Of a DNA stretch of 10,971 nt, positions 7,455-10,971 are shown piece after piece (within the stretch, counting starts at the first letter, position 1; each line of letters begins with the position of its first letter). Both the position numbers and the translations under genes were made by a program. The notes under the pieces were generated by a model. It did no database searches and had not been told where the DNA came from. It was given only the letters and a program-made list of their open reading frames with translations. The DNA is from Desulfobacteraceae bacterium. Lineage in GTDB: Bacteria > Desulfobacterota > Desulfobacteria > Desulfobacterales > Desulfosarcinaceae. The stretch spans positions 1 through 10,971 of the forward strand of contig JALVRI010000462.1 of assembly GCA_027031325.1 (NCBI GenBank). Direction: 5' to 3'.

Positions 7455-7599
7455 TAACAGGCTGTTGCAAAACTATTCCGCTTGGCCATACGGCGTTAAA
7501 ATCCTGTTTAAAATGCTCATTTATTACCAATAAACTGCGCTTTTTGGTCGGATTTTGCCTTGTCTGGCCTGCGTCATGACGTTTTTCAAGAGCCTGCTA
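7455..7599. repeat. MITE-like palindromic repeat with terminal inverted repeats (copy A)
   Basis: The left end TAACAGGCTGTTGCAAAAC (7455-7473) and the reverse complement of the right end, TAGCAGGCTCTTGAAAAAC (7581-7599), match at 16 of 19 positions. Both ends carry TA, as expected for a TA target duplication. The interior is also symmetric: AAAATCC near 7498 faces GGATTTT near 7550, and TTTATT-ACC-AATAAA forms the centre, so the whole element can fold as one long imperfect hairpin. It encodes no protein. Its right arm recurs, inverted, at 9572-9621. The architecture resembles non-autonomous elements mobilised by IS630/mariner-type transposases, but no transposase is in the window. It occupies part of the gap between the acyl-CoA synthetase gene and serA. 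Confidence 0.75.
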
Positions 7600-7717
7600 A
7601 ATCTGCCGCCGAAGCAAAGGGCTGCAGATAACAGAGCGGAATCTTTGAGTCAATAGCAGAAGGCAGCCTTGCTGAAGGGGCTTTGGCAGCAAGCGCGGCC
7701 GGGAAGTTACTTTAGGG

Positions 7718-7746
7718 TTGAATCCCCGCCTGAATTTTTTTAATAT
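7718..7746 (+). promoter_or_regulatory. Sigma-70-type promoter of serA
   Basis: TTGAAT (7718-7723), a 17-nt spacer and TAATAT (7741-7746). It is the best promoter match upstream of serA, with a start near 7753. The 118 bp between the repeat and this promoter (7600-7717) hold no gene I can support; they contain one inverted repeat, CTTGCTG (7668-7674) and CAGCAAG (7687-7693), without a T-run. Confidence 0.6.
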
Positions 7747-7752
7747 TGCGCG

Positions 7753-7939
7753 ATCCGCAATGGGCCGATCCTGCTCCAGGCAAGCCACTGGATCGAGTTT
7801 GGCCGCCTGTCTGCTGACCGGAATTGCGAAAACTTCAGTCAAGTGGAAAACGCCATTTTTTCAGACGGCGGATCCATCCGTCCCTTTATGGACGGAGGAT
7901 TTCCGGCTTGTTTACAATTGCGTCGAAGAGGTGAAAGGT
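7753..7939 (+). promoter_or_regulatory. Long structured leader of serA (candidate regulatory 5' UTR)
   Basis: If the TTGAAT/TAATAT promoter is used, serA has about 187 untranslated bases. They contain an early pairing of CGATCC with GGATCG (about 7759-7800). A strong hairpin at 7872-7900 pairs ATCC and TCCGTCC with GGACGGA and GGAT around loop CTTTAT, with a single bulged A. No clear T-run follows, so it does not look like a classical terminator. I do not recognise a T-box or a known riboswitch. The serA frame stays open through this leader, but the extra 74 residues look unlike any SerA N-terminus. Confidence 0.35.
7928..7933 (+). promoter_or_regulatory. Shine-Dalgarno sequence that fixes the serA start
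   Basis: GAGGTG stands 6 nt before the ATG at 7940, where the typical SerA N-terminus (MKVLISDNIG) begins. This supports the internal start over the longer open frame. Confidence 0.7.
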
Positions 7940-9520
7940 ATGAAAGTATTGATCAGCGATAACATTGGACAGGTTGGCATTGACATGTTCAAACAGGCCG
8001 GCGGGATCGAGGTCGACGTGGATACCGGTCTGCCTCCCGAAAAGCTCAAAGCGAAGATCGGGTCCTATGATGCTCTGGTAATCCGCAGCGCCACCAAGGT
8101 CACCGCGGATTTGATCGAAGCGGCCGAGAATCTCAAGGTTATCGGAAGGGCCGGTATCGGCCTGGACAACGTGGATATCCCTGCGGCCACCAAGCGGGGG
8201 ATAGTGGTCATGAACACCCCTACCGGCAACGTGGTCACCACCGCCGAACACGCCATTGCCATGATGTTGTCCCTGACCCGTAACATTCCGGCCGGCACCA
8301 TGTCGCTCAAGGCCGGCAGGTGGGACAAGAAGAAATTGCAGGGCCGGGAGGTTTACAACAAGACTCTGGGGGTAATCGGCTTTGGCAAGATTGGTTCCAT
8401 CGTGGCCGATCGTGGGCGGGGATTGAAGATGAAGGTGATCGTCCATGATCCTTTCGTAACCCCGGAAAACGTGGAAAAGGCCGGCTTTGAAAGCGTTTCC
8501 TTCGAGCAACTGCTGAGCCGCTCGGATTACATCACGATCCATGTGCCCAAGATGAAAAGCACCCTTGGCCTGATCGACAGGCAAGCTTTCGCCAAGATGA
8601 AAGACGGGGTTATGTTGATCAACTGCGCCCGGGGCGGAATAGTGGACGAAGACGACCTGTACGAGGCCATCGTATCGGGCAAAGTGGCCGGGGCCGCCCT
8701 GGACGTTTTTGCCACCGAACCTCCGGGGAAGATTCCCCTGCTCGAGCTTGATCGCGTAATATGCACCCCCCACCTGGGGGCTTCAACCCTGGAAGCCCAG
8801 ACGAACGTGGCCCTGATGGTTGCCGAGCAGATCATCGATTACCTCAAGAACGGTACCGTGGTCAATGCCGTCAACGTGCCTTCGGTGACCGGAGACCTGC
8901 TTAAGAAGGTCGGCCCCTACCTGACCCTGGCCGAGCAGATGGGTTGCCTGCAGGCCCAGATGATCCAGGGAGCGCCCAGGGAAGTGGTTGTGGAATACAA
9001 CGGAGATTTCCAGGGGCTGGACCTGACGCCGGTTACCACTGCCCTGATCAAGGGTCTGCTTACGCCCATGGTCAGGGATGTCGTCAATTTCGTCAACGCC
9101 CAGGTTCTGGCCAAGGAAAGGGGAATCAAGATTTCAGAATCTTCCAGTGCCGGGACCGAAGATTATCTCAACTTGATCACCGCCAGGGTGATTACCACCG
9201 AGATGGAAAATGTTGTGTCCGGTACCCTCTTTGGCAAACAGGACCCGCGGATAGTCAAGATCAACAAGTTCAGACTGGAGATGATTCCATCCGGCCACAT
9301 GGCCCTGATTCACAATCACGATGTTCCCGGCTCCATTGGTGAAATCGGAACCACCCTCGGCAAGCACAACCTCAACATAGGCCGGATGCAGGTCGGCCAG
9401 GAGGAAGAAGGCGATCGCAACATTATCTTCCTGACCACCGACACACCCATTCCGGAAGAGGTTATAGAGGAATTACGGGGACTGCGGACCGTGAAATCGG
9501 TGATTCCCCTGGAATTTTGA
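7940..9520 (+). CDS. serA: D-3-phosphoglycerate dehydrogenase
   Basis: SerA catalyses the NAD-dependent oxidation of 3-phosphoglycerate to 3-phosphohydroxypyruvate, the first step of serine synthesis, in the cytoplasm. The 526-residue product is the long form. It shows the substrate-binding domain (1-95 and the segment after about 285), the Rossmann domain with GVIGFGKIGS (GxGxxG at 147-152), and the catalytic triad candidates Arg231 (NCARGG), Glu260 (ATEPP) and His278 (TPHLGAS). An intervening domain (about 320-445) and a C-terminal ACT domain (about 450-526, with HNHDVPGSIGEIGTTLGKHN) follow, suggesting feedback control by serine as in the family. The start is the ATG with GAGGTG upstream; the longer frame from 7718 adds 74 unconserved-looking residues. 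serC is not adjacent. No terminator follows, so it may be co-transcribed with the DUF1844 gene and ispE. Confidence 0.97.
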   Translation: MKVLISDNIGQVGIDMFKQAGGIEVDVDTGLPPEKLKAKIGSYDALVIRSATKVTADLIEAAENLKVIGRAGIGLDNVDIPAATKRGIVVMNTPTGNVVTTAEHAIAMMLSLTRNIPAGTMSLKAGRWDKKKLQGREVYNKTLGVIGFGKIGSIVADRGRGLKMKVIVHDPFVTPENVEKAGFESVSFEQLLSRSDYITIHVPKMKSTLGLIDRQAFAKMKDGVMLINCARGGIVDEDDLYEAIVSGKVAGAALDVFATEPPGKIPLLELDRVICTPHLGASTLEAQTNVALMVAEQIIDYLKNGTVVNAVNVPSVTGDLLKKVGPYLTLAEQMGCLQAQMIQGAPREVVVEYNGDFQGLDLTPVTTALIKGLLTPMVRDVVNFVNAQVLAKERGIKISESSSAGTEDYLNLITARVITTEMENVVSGTLFGKQDPRIVKINKFRLEMIPSGHMALIHNHDVPGSIGEIGTTLGKHNLNIGRMQVGQEEEGDRNIIFLTTDTPIPEEVIEELRGLRTVKSVIPLEF

Positions 9521-9571
9521 GTTCCTGACGAAGGAAGATGGCGGGAAATTGACTGTAAGGGAAAAGCTCCG

Positions 9572-9636
9572 GCAGGCTGTTGAAAAACGTCATGAGCGCA
9601 GGTCAGACAAGGCAAAATCCGGGTTCAACAGCCTGC
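9572..9636. repeat. Short palindromic repeat (copy B), related to the 7455-7599 element
   Basis: The ends GCAGGCTGTTGAA (9572-9584) and TTCAACAGCCTGC (9624-9636) form a perfect 13-bp inverted repeat. Bases 9572-9621 match the reverse complement of 7549-7597 at 47 of 50 aligned positions (two substitutions, one single-base gap). It therefore looks like a short, internally deleted copy of the larger element in inverted orientation. TA follows the right end (9637-9638); the left flank is CG. It lies 51 bp after the serA stop and 59 bp before the DUF1844 start, and would form a stem-loop in a serA-ispE transcript. No T-run follows it. Confidence 0.75.
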
Positions 9637-9682
9637 TAGAGGCGTGCAAGAGCAAGGTGCACGCCCGGCCTGTGCCCGGAAA

Positions 9683-9690
9683 AAGGAGGT
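9683..9690 (+). promoter_or_regulatory. Shine-Dalgarno sequence that fixes the DUF1844 gene start
   Basis: AAGGAGGT lies 5 nt before the ATG at 9696. It rules out the longer frame from 9549, which would have to translate through the palindromic repeat. Confidence 0.8.
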
Positions 9691-9695
9691 CCGAA

Positions 9696-9953
9696 ATGGA
9701 ATGCCGGTTGCCGAAAATCGATTTTTCAACATTCATCCTGTCCCTGAATTCTTCGGCCCTGGTTCAGTTGGGCCTGATGGAGGATCCTGCCACCGGGCAA
9801 AAGGGCAAAAACCTGCCCCTGGCCCAGCAGACAATCGACACCCTGGTAATGCTGGAGGAAAAGACGCGCGGCAACCTCACCCCTGACGAGGAGAACATGC
9901 TCAAGAACATAATTTATGAATTGCGCATGCTCTACGTCAAAGAGACGGTTTGA
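9696..9953 (+). CDS. DUF1844 family protein, function unknown
   Basis: The 85-residue product matches the DUF1844 pattern as I know it: IDFSTFILSLNSSALVQLG, then MEDPATGQKGKNLPLAQQTID, then LEEKTRGNLTPDEENMLKNIIYELRMLYV. It appears to be a small, mostly helical cytoplasmic protein with no signal peptide or membrane segment. No biochemical role is known to me. The start is set by AAGGAGGT 5 nt upstream; the longer frame from 9549 runs through the repeat and is not credible. The stop TGA (9951-9953) is one base before the likely GTG start of ispE, which suggests translational coupling. The DUF1844-ispE pairing is one I associate with Deltaproteobacteria. An acronym-level family call is safe; any role in isoprenoid or envelope metabolism would be guesswork. 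Confidence 0.85.
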   Translation: MECRLPKIDFSTFILSLNSSALVQLGLMEDPATGQKGKNLPLAQQTIDTLVMLEEKTRGNLTPDEENMLKNIIYELRMLYVKETV

Positions 9954-9954
9954 T

Positions 9955-10848
9955 GTGGGTTGGGACAACAGCAGGTCGATATTCAGGGCGCCGGCCAAGG
10001 TCAACCTCTTTTTGAAGGTGACCGGGAAACGTCCGGATGGTTACCACCTGCTGGAGACCCTGATGTGTCCTGTTGACTTGTACGATTATCTGGAGTTCGA
10101 ATTTTGTGGTTCCGACCTGAGAGTCGAATGCAGTGATCCCCTGGTACCCGGCGGCAGTAAGAATTTGGCCTGGAAAGCGGCTGATCTGTTCACCGGTGAC
10201 CTGGCCGGGCGTAAAGGTCGCAGCCTGGAGGGGATAAACATAAAGCTGGTCAAGAATATTCCTGTTGGTGCCGGTCTCGGCGGGGGTAGCAGCGATGCTG
10301 CGGCGGTATTGAGAATGCTCAACGAGCTATGCGGCCGGCCCTTTACCAAGGCCGAATTGAGTTCCATGGCCCTGTCACTGGGGGCCGATGTTCCTTTTTT
10401 CCTGGAAGACGGGCCGTGCCTTGCAAGCGGGGTGGGCCAGAAGCTGACTCCCATACGCGGGTTGCGATCCAAGCCCCTGGTAATTGTGTATCCGCAAGTG
10501 GCCGTCTCCACCGCCGAGGTCTTCAAAAATCTGAATTTGGGATTGACAAAAAATCCAGAACGCCTTAAATATCATCATTTTGATGACTTTGAAATCGATG
10601 ATTTTTGCCGGTTGGGCAACGATCTCGAGAAGGTGACTTTGGTCCGTTACCCTGAGGTGGCCGAGGCTCGAAAAGCCTTGATGCGCCAAGGCGCAAAGAA
10701 TGTTCGGATGAGCGGCAGCGGATCGGCCGTGTTCGGCCTGTTCAGTGGGGCGGCTGACGCCCGCCAAGCCGCCGGGAAGATTAAGCGCGAAACAGGGTGG
10801 CGTATATTCGTCGGCAAGTTGCTTGTGGATCATCCGGGTGGGGTCTGA
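9955..10848 (+). CDS. ispE: 4-diphosphocytidyl-2-C-methyl-D-erythritol kinase
   Basis: IspE phosphorylates the 2-hydroxyl of 4-diphosphocytidyl-2-C-methylerythritol, the ATP-dependent step of the MEP (non-mevalonate) isoprenoid pathway in the cytoplasm. It belongs to the GHMP kinases. Visible are APAKVNLFLKVTGKRPDGYH with the catalytic lysine (Lys15), the glycine-rich ATP loop PVGAGLGGGSSDAA (103-116), LGADVPFF with the catalytic aspartate (Asp145), and the late SGSGSAVFGLF motif. The length is 297 residues with the GTG start at 9955, one base after the preceding stop. An in-frame ATG at 9916 would give 310 residues and overlap the DUF1844 gene by 38 bp; I prefer the GTG because the family usually begins 8-15 residues before the PAKVN motif. 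There is no clear ribosome-binding site, consistent with coupled translation. A tRNA-Gln gene follows by 51 bp. Confidence 0.96.
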   Translation: MGWDNSRSIFRAPAKVNLFLKVTGKRPDGYHLLETLMCPVDLYDYLEFEFCGSDLRVECSDPLVPGGSKNLAWKAADLFTGDLAGRKGRSLEGINIKLVKNIPVGAGLGGGSSDAAAVLRMLNELCGRPFTKAELSSMALSLGADVPFFLEDGPCLASGVGQKLTPIRGLRSKPLVIVYPQVAVSTAEVFKNLNLGLTKNPERLKYHHFDDFEIDDFCRLGNDLEKVTLVRYPEVAEARKALMRQGAKNVRMSGSGSAVFGLFSGAADARQAAGKIKRETGWRIFVGKLLVDHPGGV

Positions 10849-10899
10849 AATAACCTGCCTGGATGTGATGTCTGGTCATTCCGCGAGGGTCATACTTGC

Positions 10900-10971
10900 T
10901 GGGGCGTCGTCAAGTGGCTAAGACACAGGATTTTGGTTCCTGCATTCGGAGGTTCGAATCCTCCCGCCCCA
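10900..10971 (+). tRNA. tRNA-Gln (anticodon UUG), 3' end cut by the window edge
   Basis: The cloverleaf is clear. The acceptor stem pairs TGGGGCG (10900-10906) with CGCCCCA (10965-10971). The anticodon stem pairs CAGGA (10926-10930) with TCCTG (10938-10942) around loop TTTTGGT, giving anticodon TTG at 10933-10935. The T stem pairs GGAGG with CCTCC around TTCGAAT. The discriminator base and any encoded CCA lie beyond the window. No convincing separate promoter is seen in the 51 bp after ispE, so it may be transcribed with it. Confidence 0.96.

Noticed and set aside
7668..7693. CTTGCTG/CAGCAAG inverted repeat as a terminator
   Set aside because: The loop is 12 nt and no T-run follows on either strand.
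7718..7939. 74-codon N-terminal extension of serA
   Set aside because: The typical SerA N-terminus begins at the ATG at 7940 with a good ribosome-binding site; the extension overlaps the predicted promoter and leader.
9549..9695. N-terminal extension of the DUF1844 gene, or a separate small gene
   Set aside because: The frame runs through the palindromic repeat, and AAGGAGGT just before 9696 fixes the true start.
10849..10899. Separate promoter for tRNA-Gln
   Set aside because: CATACT at 10891-10896 resembles a -10 element, but no -35 match is spaced correctly and the start would fall inside the tRNA.
1..10971. CRISPR array, prophage or defence system
   Set aside because: No regularly spaced direct repeats, phage genes, transposase or defence-type domains were seen; the genes are core housekeeping.

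Overview
The window reads as ordinary chromosomal DNA of a Gram-negative bacterium, most likely of the Desulfobacterota (former Deltaproteobacteria). Three things point there. DnaK carries the extra segment near residues 76-102 that is typical of Gram-negative DnaK and absent from Bacillus-type DnaK. A DUF1844 gene lies directly before ispE, followed by a tRNA-Gln(UUG), an order I associate with that group. tilS lies directly upstream of ftsH. The assignment is inference from gene content; no search was run.

Left part (1-2912): on the minus strand, tilS is followed by ftsH, which runs off the left edge, so only its first 302 codons are present. Divergently, on the plus strand, a complete SRP RNA of the large, Alu-domain type lies at about 2668-2912, with a well-placed promoter just upstream.

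Middle (2913-5829): grpE and dnaK form a plus-strand heat-shock operon. Its upstream region holds two promoter-like sequences, a small hairpin with a T-run, and an inverted repeat overlapping the nearer promoter. No hrcA, dnaJ or CIRCE operator is visible. A strong intrinsic terminator follows dnaK.

Right-middle (5843-7939): an AMP-forming acyl-CoA synthetase gene on the minus strand converges on dnaK. Upstream of it is a 522-bp gene-free stretch. This holds a 145-bp palindromic, MITE-like repeat (7455-7599) flanked by TA, then the serA promoter and a leader of about 187 nt with several possible hairpins.

Right part (7940-10971): on the plus strand lie serA (phosphoglycerate dehydrogenase), a small DUF1844 gene, ispE (MEP isoprenoid pathway), and a tRNA-Gln(UUG) cut by the window edge. 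Between serA and the DUF1844 gene sits a 65-bp short copy of the same repeat family in the opposite orientation.

The genes are core housekeeping: tRNA modification, membrane proteolysis, protein targeting, chaperones, serine synthesis, isoprenoid precursors. I see no clear new defence or mobile system. The points most worth a second look are the repeat pair, the large SRP RNA in a Gram-negative context, and the control regions upstream of grpE and serA.
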